Positions 7,026-13,956 are shown, numbered from the stretch's first letter. The stretch is 17,786 nucleotides of DNA from Verrucomicrobiota bacterium (GCA_023457035.1 JAEWNN010000011.1:1-17786); one strand, 5' to 3'. Made by a program: numbers and translations. Notes: generated by a model not told the origin, from the sequence alone.

Positions 7026-8300
7026 ATGTTCCGCGCCCTGCTCGCCAAGGACTTCGCCCGCGCCCGCCGCAACCCGTTGCCGTGGGTCATCTTCCTCCTC
7101 GCGCCGCTCTGCGTGGCCGGGATCATCGGCTACGCCTTCGGCGGCGGCGCCAAGGAGCAGAAGATCAGCCGTATCCGCTTCGCCCTCGTCGACGAGGACG
7201 ACACCATCGTCTCGCGCTTCCTGCGCGGCGGCCTCAACCAGGGCAACCTCGGCGGCGAGCGCCGTTCCGACGTCCCGCTCGAGCCGGTGCTGCTGGAGCG
7301 CGGCCCGGCCCTCGCCCAGCTCGACGACAACCAGCTCAGCGCCGTGATCATCATCCCCGCGGGTTTCTCGAGCGACTTCCTCGACGGCAAGAAGCTCACG
7401 CTCGGGCTGATCAAGAACCCCGCCGAGTCGATCAAGCCGACGATCATCGAGGAGGGCCTCGGCATCCTCACCGCCGGACTCGACGGCCTTGCGCGCAACT
7501 TCGCCCCGGATCTCGCCGAGTGGCGCAAGGTGCTCGAGGGCGACGCCGACCTCGAGCAGGCCGGCCCGCTGCTCACCCAACTCGGCCGGAAGCTGCGCGC
7601 GCTCGAGTCGTTCCTCAACCCGCCGCTCGTCGGCTACAAGAAGCCCGGCGACGCCGCGACCGGCGGCAGCACGGGCGGCAGCGGCTTCAATCTTTTCGGA
7701 CACCTGCTGCTCGGCATAGCCGCGATGTTCCTGCTCTTCCTCGGCGGGCTGGGTCTGGGCGACCTGCACCGCGAGATCCAGCTGCGCACGCTGGCGCGCT
7801 ACCAGACGCTGCACGTCTCGCTCGCGCCGTTCCTCGCCGCCAAGGTCGTGTTCACCGGCCTGATGCTCGTGCTCTGCGCCGTGATCATCCTCGGCAGCGG
7901 CATGGCGGCCTTCGGGGTGCGGTGGCACCAGCCGTTCGCGCTGGGCGTGCTCACGGTCGCCTACGCGCTGTTCGTCGCCGGATTGATGGCCGTGCTCGTT
8001 GCGTGGATTCCGGACGAGCGCAAGGCCGACCCGATCCGCTCGATGGTGAGCATCGTGCTCGGCATGGCCGGCGGTTGCGCGTTTCCGCCGGAGATGCTGC
8101 CGCCGTTCTTCCAAACCCACGTGATGCCGCTGCTGCCGACGCACTGGTACACCTCGACCGCGCGCGCCGTGGAGTACGGCGGCGCCGGCTCCGGGGCCTG
8201 GGCGCCCGCCGCGCTCCAGCTCGCGCTCCTCGGCGCCGCGCTGCTCGCGCTCGCCGCCTGGCTCTTCCGCCGCCAGTTCGCGAAGGGAGGCCGCGCATGA
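7026..8300 (+). CDS. ABC-2 type permease, first subunit
   Basis: This 424-residue membrane subunit has one N-terminal helix (about 19-39, WVIFLLAPLCVAGIIGYAF). A large soluble segment of about 180 residues (VDEDDTIVSRFL, VIIIPAGFSSDFLDGKK) follows, as usual for the extracytoplasmic domain of ABC-2 exporters. Five more hydrophobic segments lie at about 223-244, 265-297, 302-328, 340-360 and 395-414. The FPPEMLPP motif (353-360) is the usual re-entrant region before the last helix. GGGAG lies upstream of the ATG. Its stop overlaps the next start as ATGA at 8297-8300, indicating translational coupling with the second permease. The substrate cannot be read from the sequence. Confidence 0.9.
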   Translation: MFRALLAKDFARARRNPLPWVIFLLAPLCVAGIIGYAFGGGAKEQKISRIRFALVDEDDTIVSRFLRGGLNQGNLGGERRSDVPLEPVLLERGPALAQLDDNQLSAVIIIPAGFSSDFLDGKKLTLGLIKNPAESIKPTIIEEGLGILTAGLDGLARNFAPDLAEWRKVLEGDADLEQAGPLLTQLGRKLRALESFLNPPLVGYKKPGDAATGGSTGGSGFNLFGHLLLGIAAMFLLFLGGLGLGDLHREIQLRTLARYQTLHVSLAPFLAAKVVFTGLMLVLCAVIILGSGMAAFGVRWHQPFALGVLTVAYALFVAGLMAVLVAWIPDERKADPIRSMVSIVLGMAGGCAFPPEMLPPFFQTHVMPLLPTHWYTSTARAVEYGGAGSGAWAPAALQLALLGAALLALAAWLFRRQFAKGGRA

Positions 8301-9637
8301 GAAACATCCTCGCCATCGGCCACAACGAGCTGCGCCTCTTCCTCAAGAGCCGCACCTCCTACATCTGGCTCTTCGTGCTGCCGCTCGCGTTCGTCGCGGT
8401 CATGTCGCGCTTTTCGTACGGCGACGGCAAGTCCTCGAACCGCTTCCCGCCGGTTCTCATCGAGAACGCCGACACCGGTTATCTCGGCAACGTCTTCGTC
8501 GACGTGCTCAGCGCCCAGGGCCTGTGGCGCCTCGATCCCGCGAAGGACAAGAAGAACAAACCGGTGCGCAAGATCCGCATACCGGCCGACTTCACCGAGC
8601 GCGTGCTCGCCCGGCGCGCGACCAACGTCGAGTTCCTGCCGGTCCCCGGCAGCGAGGACGCCCAGGGCGACGCGCTCGTGATCGAGGCGCGGCTTCTGCG
8701 CGCCCTCGTCGCGCTCAACTCGCACCTGCTCGAGTCCTCGGCCGGCGGCACGGCAGGCGTGGCGGCGCCACGGCCTGCGCCTCCGGGCTCCGCGCCGGAC
8801 GCGGTGACGGCCACCGCGCCGTCAGTCACCGACTCTTCACTCCGCCGGATCGACCTGCCCGCCGGGCCGGCCGTCTCCGGCTCCGACCGCGCAACGGCTA
8901 CCGCAGCCACTCCGTCCACCACCGCCGGCGCAGAGCTCGGCGGCGCGTCGACCTGGCCGCCGAGCGAGGAGGCGTTGCGCGCCGTGATGGCCAAACCGGC
9001 ACAGGTCGCGCTCGACGCGAAGTACGCCGGGCGCGACCCGATCCCCAGCGGCGTCGGGTTCTCGCTGCCGGGCAACCTGGTGTACTTCCTCACGATGAAC
9101 CTGCTGATCTTCGGCGGGGCGACGATCGCCGCCACCCGCCGCAGCGGCGTGTTGAAGCGGCTGCTCACGTTGCCCGTGCGTCGCAGCGAACTCATCGCCG
9201 GCCAGCTTTACGGGCTGTGGTTGCTCGGCGCGGTGCAGATCGGGTTTCTGCTGCTCGTCGGGAAAATCTTCTTCCACCTCAACGTCGGCGCCAACCTACC
9301 GGGCGTGCTCCTCGTGCTGCTCGTCTACAGCTGGGTCGCGGCCGCGACGGGCCTGCTGATCGGGTCGTTGCTCGACGCGCCGGACCGCGTCGTCGGCGTG
9401 TGCGTGCTGGCCAGCATCCTCATGGCGGCGGCCGGCGGCTGCTGGTTCCCACTGGAGCTCGCGCCCGAGGCGCTGCGCACCGCGGGCCATTGCGTGCCCA
9501 CCGGTTGGGCACTCGATGCCCTGCACCGGCTCATCAGCTTCGGCGGTGACCTCGGCTCGGTCGTGAAACCGCTGCTGGTGCTCGTCGGCTTCGGCACCGC
9601 CGCCACCGCAGCGGCGGGCCGCTGGTTCCGGGTGTGA
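8297..9637 (+). CDS. ABC-2 type permease, second subunit with Ala/Pro/Thr-rich insert
   Basis: This 446-residue subunit begins at the ATG overlapping the previous stop, with GGGAGG six bases upstream. A first helix (about 22-37), an extracytoplasmic domain and a C-terminal membrane block (about 261-281, 304-324, 334-357, 363-385 and 424-441) are seen. The GGCWFPLELAP motif (380-390) parallels the first permease. Residues about 147-218 are unusual: a low-complexity, Ala/Pro/Ser/Thr-rich stretch inserted in the soluble domain, with no counterpart in the first permease. It is probably a disordered linker. The two unlike permeases and the ATPase would assemble as a heterodimeric exporter in the cytoplasmic membrane. 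Confidence 0.9.
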   Translation: MRNILAIGHNELRLFLKSRTSYIWLFVLPLAFVAVMSRFSYGDGKSSNRFPPVLIENADTGYLGNVFVDVLSAQGLWRLDPAKDKKNKPVRKIRIPADFTERVLARRATNVEFLPVPGSEDAQGDALVIEARLLRALVALNSHLLESSAGGTAGVAAPRPAPPGSAPDAVTATAPSVTDSSLRRIDLPAGPAVSGSDRATATAATPSTTAGAELGGASTWPPSEEALRAVMAKPAQVALDAKYAGRDPIPSGVGFSLPGNLVYFLTMNLLIFGGATIAATRRSGVLKRLLTLPVRRSELIAGQLYGLWLLGAVQIGFLLLVGKIFFHLNVGANLPGVLLVLLVYSWVAAATGLLIGSLLDAPDRVVGVCVLASILMAAAGGCWFPLELAPEALRTAGHCVPTGWALDALHRLISFGGDLGSVVKPLLVLVGFGTAATAAAGRWFRV

Positions 9638-9672
9638 AGCAAACCCGGACGCCAACCAGCGAACGCCTGCGA

Positions 9673-9761
9673 GTAGGACCATGCCTCCGGCTGGTCCTCC
9701 GAGAGGACCAGCGCCCGCGTAGCAGCGACATCGCAGCGGTCCGGTCAAAGACCGGACCTAC
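9673..9761. repeat. Two-hairpin REP/BIME-like element between convergent genes
   Basis: The element begins GTAGGACC and ends GGACCTAC, imperfectly inverted termini. Inside are two perfect hairpins: CTGGTCCTC-CGA-GAGGACCAG (9691-9711) and GGTCCGGTC-AAA-GACCGGACC (9738-9758, 9-bp stem). GTAG at the foot of a hairpin is the hallmark of REP sequences mobilised by RAYT (Y1) transposases, and two opposed units make a BIME. It sits between the ends of the exporter operon and the peroxiredoxin gene, where it could act as a bidirectional terminator. Confidence 0.8.
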
Positions 9762-9766
9762 TCGCC

Positions 9767-10273
9767 CTACAGCGTCTTCAACGCCGCGAGCACGTCGGCG
9801 GCCTGTTTCTCCGTGGAGGCCTTCAGATCGCGCCAGACGAGTTTGCCGTCCTTGAAGAGAAACGCCTGCCGGGATGCGAAGCCCAGCGTCGTCGGCACGC
9901 CGAAGGCCGCAGTCACCTTCTTGTCGGTGTCGGCCACGAGCGGGAACGGGAAGCGATATTTCTCCCGGAACGCCTTCTGCGCCGCCACGGCGTCGGTGCT
10001 CACCCCGACGACCTTCACACCTTGGGCGGTGAGATCGGCGTAGGCGTCGCGCAGGCTGCAACCCTGGGCGGTGCAGCCGCCGGTGTCGGCTTTCGGGTAG
10101 AAGTATACGAGGGTGAACCCCGCGGCGCAGTGGGCCGCGAGATCGAGCTCGGTGCCCGCGTCCGTGACCGTGATTACGGCGGGGGCGGCCGCCCCGAGTT
10201 CAAGGGGAGCAGCTGCGGCGCGCAGACCGAGAAGGGAAAGGATCATGGCAGAGAGAACGAGGTGACGTTTCAT
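9767..10273 (-). CDS. bcp: Exported Bcp/PrxQ-type peroxiredoxin
   Basis: The 168-residue protein starts at the ATG at 10273 with a signal peptide (MKRHLVLSAMILSLLG, cleavage probably near AAAAP, residues 19-23). The peroxiredoxin motif PxxxTxxC is intact: P60, T64 and the peroxidatic C67 in KADTGGCTAQ. A second cysteine, C72, lies five residues later (TAQGCSLRD), the atypical two-Cys arrangement of Bcp/PrxQ. The usual TPGC proline is replaced by glycine. Later blocks VVGVSTD, FPFPLVADTDKKV and AFGV fit the family. Bcp proteins are usually cytoplasmic, so export to the periplasm is a noteworthy variation. It would reduce hydroperoxides using thioredoxin-like partners. It is divergent from the phosphatase gene, 75 bp away. 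Confidence 0.88.
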   Translation of the reverse strand: MKRHLVLSAMILSLLGLRAAAAPLELGAAAPAVITVTDAGTELDLAAHCAAGFTLVYFYPKADTGGCTAQGCSLRDAYADLTAQGVKVVGVSTDAVAAQKAFREKYRFPFPLVADTDKKVTAAFGVPTTLGFASRQAFLFKDGKLVWRDLKASTEKQAADVLAALKTL

Positions 10274-10348
10274 GGGCTGAGGAAAGGGCGGGGAGGCTAC
10301 GCAAAGCGCGGGCTCGCGCAAACGGCCCGCCCGCTCCAGCTTCGCCAC
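10274..10348. promoter_or_regulatory. Shared divergent promoter region of peroxiredoxin and phosphatase
   Basis: The 75-bp interval between the two outward-facing starts must hold the promoters of both genes unless they are read from further away. I cannot identify -35/-10 hexamers or operators in it with confidence. Confidence 0.35.
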
Positions 10349-10960
10349 GTGAAACGCCTGCTGCCCCTGTTCCTCGTCCTCGCCTTGGCCTCGGCGCCGA
10401 TCGCCTCCGCCGCGCCCCGCACGCGCCCGGCCACCTGGGCCGAGCCGCTCCTCGAGACCTCGCTCGGCAACGCCTATCGCGTGAGCCCCGAACTCTACCG
10501 CTGCGAGCAGCCCACGCCGGCGGACAGCGCCGACCTGAAGGCCCTCGGCGTGCGCTCGATCCTCAACCTGCGCAACCACCACACCGACTCGCGCAAACTC
10601 GCGGAGGCCGACTTCGAGCTGCTCGCCGAACCCATGAACGCCGGCGAGGTCACCGAAGCGCTGCTGGTGTCGGCGCTGCGGAAGTTCCGCGCCGCGCCCA
10701 AACCGGTGCTGGTGCACTGCTGGCACGGGAGCGACCGCACCGGCGTCTTCGTCGCCGCCTACCGGATCGTCTTCCAAGGCTGGACCCGCGAGGCCGCGGC
10801 GGACGAGTTTCGCAACGGCGGCTACGGCTTCCACGAGAAGTGGTACCCCAATCTCCTCGAGCTGCTCGCCAACCTCGACGTCGAGGGGTTTCGTCAGCGG
10901 GTCTTGGCCGCGGAGTCCGCCCCAGCACCCGCGGCTCCGAGCGTGCCGACCGGCAAATGA
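10349..10960 (+). CDS. Exported Cys-X5-Arg phosphatase (dual-specificity/tyrosine phosphatase-like)
   Basis: From the GTG at 10349 the protein has 203 residues with an N-terminal signal peptide (KRLLPLFLVLALASAPIASA). The fold signature is YRCEQPTPADSADLKALGVR (50-69), then SILNLRNHH (70-78), then the P-loop VLVHCWHGSDRTG (120-132). C124 is the nucleophile and R130 the phosphate-binding arginine. This is the pattern of bacterial dual-specificity or Siw14-like phosphatases. The general-acid aspartate is not obvious. The C-terminal tail is Ala/Pro-rich. Export means its substrate is periplasmic or extracellular, possibly a non-protein phosphate. Its GTG has no ribosome site, but the signal peptide begins directly after it. 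Confidence 0.82.
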   Translation: MKRLLPLFLVLALASAPIASAAPRTRPATWAEPLLETSLGNAYRVSPELYRCEQPTPADSADLKALGVRSILNLRNHHTDSRKLAEADFELLAEPMNAGEVTEALLVSALRKFRAAPKPVLVHCWHGSDRTGVFVAAYRIVFQGWTREAAADEFRNGGYGFHEKWYPNLLELLANLDVEGFRQRVLAAESAPAPAAPSVPTGK

Positions 10961-11160
10961 TCGCGGAACACACAGCCGGAACCGACAAAAGACAAAGAAG
11001 GGGACAAAATAGGGACGGATTGAAGGACAAGCTCCCGGTCCGCGGTCTTCACATGGCAGGAGAAGGGGAGGCGCTCAGACCTGCGGGCTGGTGTCCGTTG
11101 GTCCGAAGGCCTTCGTTTCCTTCGTTACCGCTCAAGGAACTGGATTCATCGGAGGGGGCC

Positions 11161-11225
11161 ATGGATTTCGCAGATGGGCACGGATGACCGGAGCCAATCC
11201 GTGATGATCCGTGCAATCCGTGGTC
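11161..11225. repeat. Inverted repeat of CACGGAT-type units
   Basis: The left arm carries ATGGATTTCG, CAGATGGG and CACGGATGA in tandem. The right arm, read on the minus strand from about 11225, carries CACGGATTG, CACGGATCAT and CACGGATTGG. The design matches the CAC-N-GAG element at 3708-3772 (reiterated CAC-led units of 9-10 bp in facing arms) but with a different core. I recall such ATCCGTG elements recurring in verrucomicrobial genomes. Function is unknown. Confidence 0.75.
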
Positions 11226-11304
11226 TATGTCCGCCTCGAAGGAGGCAGCTGCCGGGTCGTTTCTTCCCTCCATCCCCCGGCCACCCCGGGTTCTTGGCTT
11301 CTGT

Positions 11305-11404
11305 CGTCTGCAGACGTAGGTCGATCGCCCGACGCTCGCTCCGGAGCTGCGCAACTGACTGTTGACCGGAGGGACTCGCGACCTGCGCCCGATCGCGACC
11401 TCCG
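11305..11404. repeat. REP-like palindromic pair
   Basis: CGTCTGCAGACG (11305-11316) is a perfect palindrome. From 11316 the plus strand reads GTAGGTCGATCGCCCGAC. From about 11404 the minus strand reads GGAGGTCGCGATCGGGCG. Similar inverted ends with GTAG/GGAG feet suggest another, more decayed BIME. Confidence 0.45.
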
Positions 11405-11411
11405 AAAATGA

Positions 11412-11441
11412 CTCCGGCCCGGACTTCTGTCCGGGCCGGAG
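11412..11441 (-). terminator. Terminator-like hairpin after the 27-residue peptide gene
   Basis: CTCCGGCCCGGAC and GTCCGGGCCGGAG form a perfect 13-bp stem with a 4-base loop, beginning five bases after the TAA of the peptide gene. On the minus strand it is followed by TCATTTTC, a short U-rich tail. This is the strongest stem in the window and supports an independent transcript. Confidence 0.8.
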
Positions 11442-11446
11442 GTGTA

Positions 11447-11530
11447 TTACTCTTTGACGCTGTTGTAGTCGTACCCGGCGATCCAGAAGATACCGGCAAC
11501 GGCCACACAGGCGATGATGAGGGTGATCAT
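11447..11530 (-). CDS. 27-residue single-helix membrane peptide, unrecognised
   Basis: The frame ATG (11530) to TAA (11447) encodes 27 residues: MITLIIACVAVAGIFWIAG forms one membrane helix, followed by a short polar tail ending DYNSVKE. The support is unusually good for so small a gene. AAGGAGG ends eight bases before the ATG, the best Shine-Dalgarno site in a window where most starts lack one. A perfect 13-bp terminator stem follows the stop, and the leader upstream is structured. It resembles in kind the small subunits or regulators of membrane complexes (KdpF, CydX, CcoQ classes), but I do not recognise its sequence as any of them. It stands alone; no co-directional gene follows within the terminator. 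Confidence 0.75.
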   Translation of the reverse strand: MITLIIACVAVAGIFWIAGYDYNSVKE

Positions 11531-11538
11531 GTGTTGAT

Positions 11539-11545
11539 CCTCCTT
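11539..11545 (-). promoter_or_regulatory. Shine-Dalgarno site of the small membrane peptide
   Basis: AAGGAGG on the minus strand, eight bases before the ATG. It is near-consensus and exceptional for this window, and it fixes the start of the 27-residue frame. Confidence 0.85.
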
Positions 11546-11625
11546 TTGGTTAAGGCCTCCCCCCCGTGGGAGACACGGGGCTTCGGCGTTTCTCTCACCC
11601 GGCGTTAACCGGGCTTGGGAAAATC
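11546..11625 (-). promoter_or_regulatory. Structured 5' leader of the small peptide gene
   Basis: On the minus strand the leader has hairpin A, CCCGG-TTAACG-CCGGG (11598-11613), and hairpin B, CCCCGTG-TCTCC-CACGGGG (11562-11580). GGTTAA within hairpin A can pair with TTAACC just upstream of the Shine-Dalgarno site (11547-11552), giving a possible pseudoknot that could gate translation. It matches no riboswitch consensus that I know. Confidence 0.45.
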
Positions 11626-11855
11626 AGTCTTGGGGGCGGGGCGGGCGCCTCATCGGGGACGCTTCCCGCAGCTGCAAGTGGTAAAGAACTGGGGCTAGAA
11701 CATCAGATAATACCCTGAAGTCAAGAAACTGTTCCACTGGCGGACGAAACAATCGGGTCACGGAGACCTCTAGCGTTGTCCTATAACACCTTACGAAAGG
11801 CACGCCATCGAGGTGGACGTTGATCCTGCGCCGCGCAGGTTCGGCACCGAACCGC
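11626..11855. other. Intergenic region upstream of the small peptide gene
   Basis: About 230 bp, AT-richer around 11690-11790. On the minus strand TTGACT and TATTAT occur near 11710-11735 but without canonical spacing. Two adjacent stems (CCTGCG-CCG-CGCAGG at 11825-11839 and GGTTCGG-CA-CCGAACC at 11838-11853) directly follow the TPR gene stop. They may end that transcript. Confidence 0.45.
11825..11853 (-). terminator. Overlapping alternative stems after the TPR gene
   Basis: GGTTCGG/CCGAACC (11838-11853) begins three bases after the TPR stop. CCTGCG/CGCAGG (11825-11839) overlaps it by two bases, so the two are nearly consecutive. No T-tract follows, so factor-independent termination is only possible, not established. 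Confidence 0.4.
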
Positions 11856-12368
11856 TCAACCTTCCTGCCGCGCGGCCCCGCCCTCGGAGTTGATCCAGTC
11901 CGGCTCCGTGTCGCGCAGGGCCTGCAGATCGGGGTCCTCCATCGCGTTTTTCAGGAACGAGCTGTCGATCGTGATCGCACGAATCAGCCGGGCTTTCGCG
12001 GCGCCCAAGTCCCCGAGCAGGCACGCGTAACAACCGAGGTTGAATTGGATCGTGGCATCCTGCGGATGCCGTTCCGCCGCTTCCTGCAGAATCTTTTCCG
12101 CGGCCTTCACGGTGGCCGCGCGACGGGCGGCGTAGGCCCAGATGATCCACCACCCCGCCTCGTGCGGATCCGCCTCGACCAGGGCACGCGCGTACTTGCG
12201 CAGCTCCCGCCAACTCTCGGTCGCCTGCAACATTCCCACGCGCAACGCCACCACCTCCGGCCGCCGGGCGTCCTCCTCCGGGATGGCGTCCAGCTCGGCC
12301 TTGGCCTCCTTGGCCATGCCGAGCTCCAGATAACCGCGAACGTGCGAGATGCGCCATTTCAGGTCCAC
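11856..12368 (-). CDS. Tetratricopeptide repeat protein
   Basis: The 170-residue protein is all helical with TPR spacing. Repeats include WRISHVRGYLELGMAKEAKA (5-24), a central pair around the WRELRKYARALVEADP and WWIIWAYAARR segments, and IQFNLGCYACLLGDLGAAKA (107-126). The GTG at 12368 (VDLKWRISHV) is preferred over the internal ATG at 12317 because the ATG would cut the first repeat in half. No ribosome site supports it. The protein lacks a signal peptide, so it is likely a cytoplasmic scaffold. It lies 101 bp downstream of cbiO on the same strand and may be co-transcribed, though a functional tie to metal transport is not evident. Confidence 0.75.
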   Translation of the reverse strand: MDLKWRISHVRGYLELGMAKEAKAELDAIPEEDARRPEVVALRVGMLQATESWRELRKYARALVEADPHEAGWWIIWAYAARRAATVKAAEKILQEAAERHPQDATIQFNLGCYACLLGDLGAAKARLIRAITIDSSFLKNAMEDPDLQALRDTEPDWINSEGGAARQEG

Positions 12369-12469
12369 AGAGGCAAACGAACCGACCTGCCGCCCTTTGG
12401 CAATGCCGGCCTCCGCCCCGCACGAGCCACCACCCGCCCGACGAGCCCAGGTCAGCCGCCCGGTCTCGT

Positions 12470-13309
12470 TCACCCGATCCGCCGGAAAAAACCCGCGCTG
12501 CCGCCGGGCGCATCCCCGCTCCGCCCGGCCTCGTCGGTCCACGGTTTCCAAGCGTAGGGCGCATGCGGATGCCGATGCTGGAGGATGTGCGGACGCTCCA
12601 GCCCGTGGGCCAGCATCAGCTCCTCGTTGCCGAGCAGCTCCACCGTCGGCCCGTCGGCCACGACCCGCCCGCGATCGAGCACGATCGAACGCGGGCACAG
12701 TTCGACAACCAGCTCCAGGTCGTGCGTCGCGATCAGTTTGGTGGCCGGCACCGCCTGCAACAACGTCTTGAATTCCCGCCGGCCCCGCGGATCCAGCCCG
12801 CTCGTGGGCTCGTCGAGCACGAGGATCGACGGCTCGTACGCGAGCACGCCGGCCAGGCAGGCGCGCCTTTTCTCGCCTTGGCTGAGATGGTGCGGGGTGC
12901 GTTGCGCGTAGCCGGTCAGCCCCACGCGTTCGAGCGCCGAGCGCACCCGCGCCGCGACCGTCTCGGCGTCCAGTCCGAGTTGTTGCGGGCCGAACGCCAC
13001 GTCCTCCTCCACCGTCGCGCAAAACAATTGGTCGTCCGGGTCCTGGAAGAGCAGCCCGACCTGCCGCCGCACCGTCTCCACCGTGGCAGGCGTGACCGGC
13101 CCTCCCTGGATCCGCACCGCGGCCGCCGCACCGGGCCTCTCCGGCAGGATGCCGTTGAGGTGGAGCAAGAGCGTCGATTTGCCCGAGCCGTTGGGGCCGA
13201 GCAGGCCCACGCACTCGCCCCGGGCCACCGAGAACCCCACATCGCTCAACGCCACGGTGCCGTCCGGATAACGGTAGCTCAGGCCCGCAACCTCGATTGC
13301 CGGAGTCAT
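12470..13309 (-). CDS. cbiO: ECF transporter ATPase CbiO-like
   Basis: The 279-residue ATPase has Walker A GPNGSGKST (38-46), Q-loop Q89 (LLFQDPDDQLF, the ECF/CbiO-typical QDPDDQ), signature LSQGEKRR (142-149), Walker B ILVLDEP (162-168) and H-loop H196. It starts at the ATG at 13309, overlapping the cbiQ stop as ATGA. The tail contains HILQHRHPHAPYAW (241-254), a His-rich segment common in cobalt/nickel CbiO proteins. It would power uptake through CbiQ and a substrate-binding S component. The long frame extension to 14230 is a cbiQ shadow. Confidence 0.92.
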   Translation of the reverse strand: MTPAIEVAGLSYRYPDGTVALSDVGFSVARGECVGLLGPNGSGKSTLLLHLNGILPERPGAAAAVRIQGGPVTPATVETVRRQVGLLFQDPDDQLFCATVEEDVAFGPQQLGLDAETVAARVRSALERVGLTGYAQRTPHHLSQGEKRRACLAGVLAYEPSILVLDEPTSGLDPRGRREFKTLLQAVPATKLIATHDLELVVELCPRSIVLDRGRVVADGPTVELLGNEELMLAHGLERPHILQHRHPHAPYAWKPWTDEAGRSGDAPGGSAGFFRRIG

Positions 13310-13956
13310 CGCCACCCCCTTGCGCACATCGCCAGATAGATCCGTTCCGCGCGTTCCGAGGCCCGCACGAACAGCCGCCCCACCACCTCCGCCGGCAACG
13401 CCCACGCAAAACCCCGCGGGCGCACCAGCGTCCGGCTCGCCCGCGCCCGCTGCATCCGCTGGGCCTCGTCGGACAGCACAAACAGATACCGGTGCATCAG
13501 CGCCAACGTGCTGACCAACAGGGCCGGCACCCCCGCCCGTCGCAGCACGCCCGGCAGCGCCGCGAACGGCGTCACCGCCCCGAAGACCACGACCGTCGCC
13601 AGACACAATCCGCCGCGCAGCGCCACCGCCCGCCAGCCCGGGCCGAGTTCGCCGTGCCAGGCCGCCGCCAACGCTGCGCCAGCGACAAACGGCGCGAACC
13701 ACGCCAGCCGCCACAACACCCGCGCCACCGGCACCCGGCCGACCACGATCGCCACCACCAACAGCATCCCCACCGCACCGTGCCACCAAAGCCACGTCAC
13801 CGGGAGCACCGCCGTGCCCGCGACCAGCACCAGCAGCGCGACCAGTTTCGGCCCCGCCGGCCAGCGCTGCAGCGGACCCGACGCGCGCGGTCCCATCCCG
13901 CTCCCGGCGCCAGCGCAGGAAGGGGCGTGAGGTCCGCCAAAATGGAAACCGCTCAT
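13306..13956 (-). CDS. cbiQ: ECF transporter transmembrane component CbiQ-like
   Basis: From the ATG at 13956 the protein has 216 residues, slightly short for CbiQ. Hydrophobic segments lie at about 37-56, 61-73, 80-100, 113-130 and 140-160. The cytoplasmic coupling region ends in SERAERIYLAMCARGWR (200-216), the second Ala-Arg-Gly motif that contacts the ATPase. RARASRTL (170-177) fits the first such motif in degenerate form. The N-terminus (MSGFHFGGPHAPSC) is not hydrophobic and contains three His/Cys residues. Its stop overlaps the cbiO start. No CbiM, CbiN or other S component precedes it, since the next gene upstream is divergent. The metal specificity is inference from the His-rich partner. 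Confidence 0.82.
   Translation of the reverse strand: MSGFHFGGPHAPSCAGAGSGMGPRASGPLQRWPAGPKLVALLVLVAGTAVLPVTWLWWHGAVGMLLVVAIVVGRVPVARVLWRLAWFAPFVAGAALAAAWHGELGPGWRAVALRGGLCLATVVVFGAVTPFAALPGVLRRAGVPALLVSTLALMHRYLFVLSDEAQRMQRARASRTLVRPRGFAWALPAEVVGRLFVRASERAERIYLAMCARGWR

Larger units (their letters stand above)
10961..11446. other. Intergenic region rich in palindromic repeats, no supported gene
   Basis: It contains GAAGGGGACAAAAT (10997-11010), the CACGGAT palindrome (11161-11225), a perfect 12-bp palindrome CGTCTGCAGACG (11305-11316) and a pair of inverted GTAGGTCG/GGAGGTCG ends (11316-11404). Overlapping open frames read as repetitive Ser/Gly-rich sequence typical of translated repeats. 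The terminator of the small peptide gene lies at its right end. Confidence 0.55.

Noticed and set aside
11049..11354. 101-codon minus-strand frame in the repeat-rich intergenic region
   Set aside because: It translates palindromic repeats (CACGGAT element and its surroundings) and has no ribosome site.
11700..11740. Sigma-70 promoter (TTGACT and TATTAT, minus strand) for the small peptide gene
   Set aside because: The two hexamers overlap at the wrong spacing and no good partner lies 16-18 bp from either.
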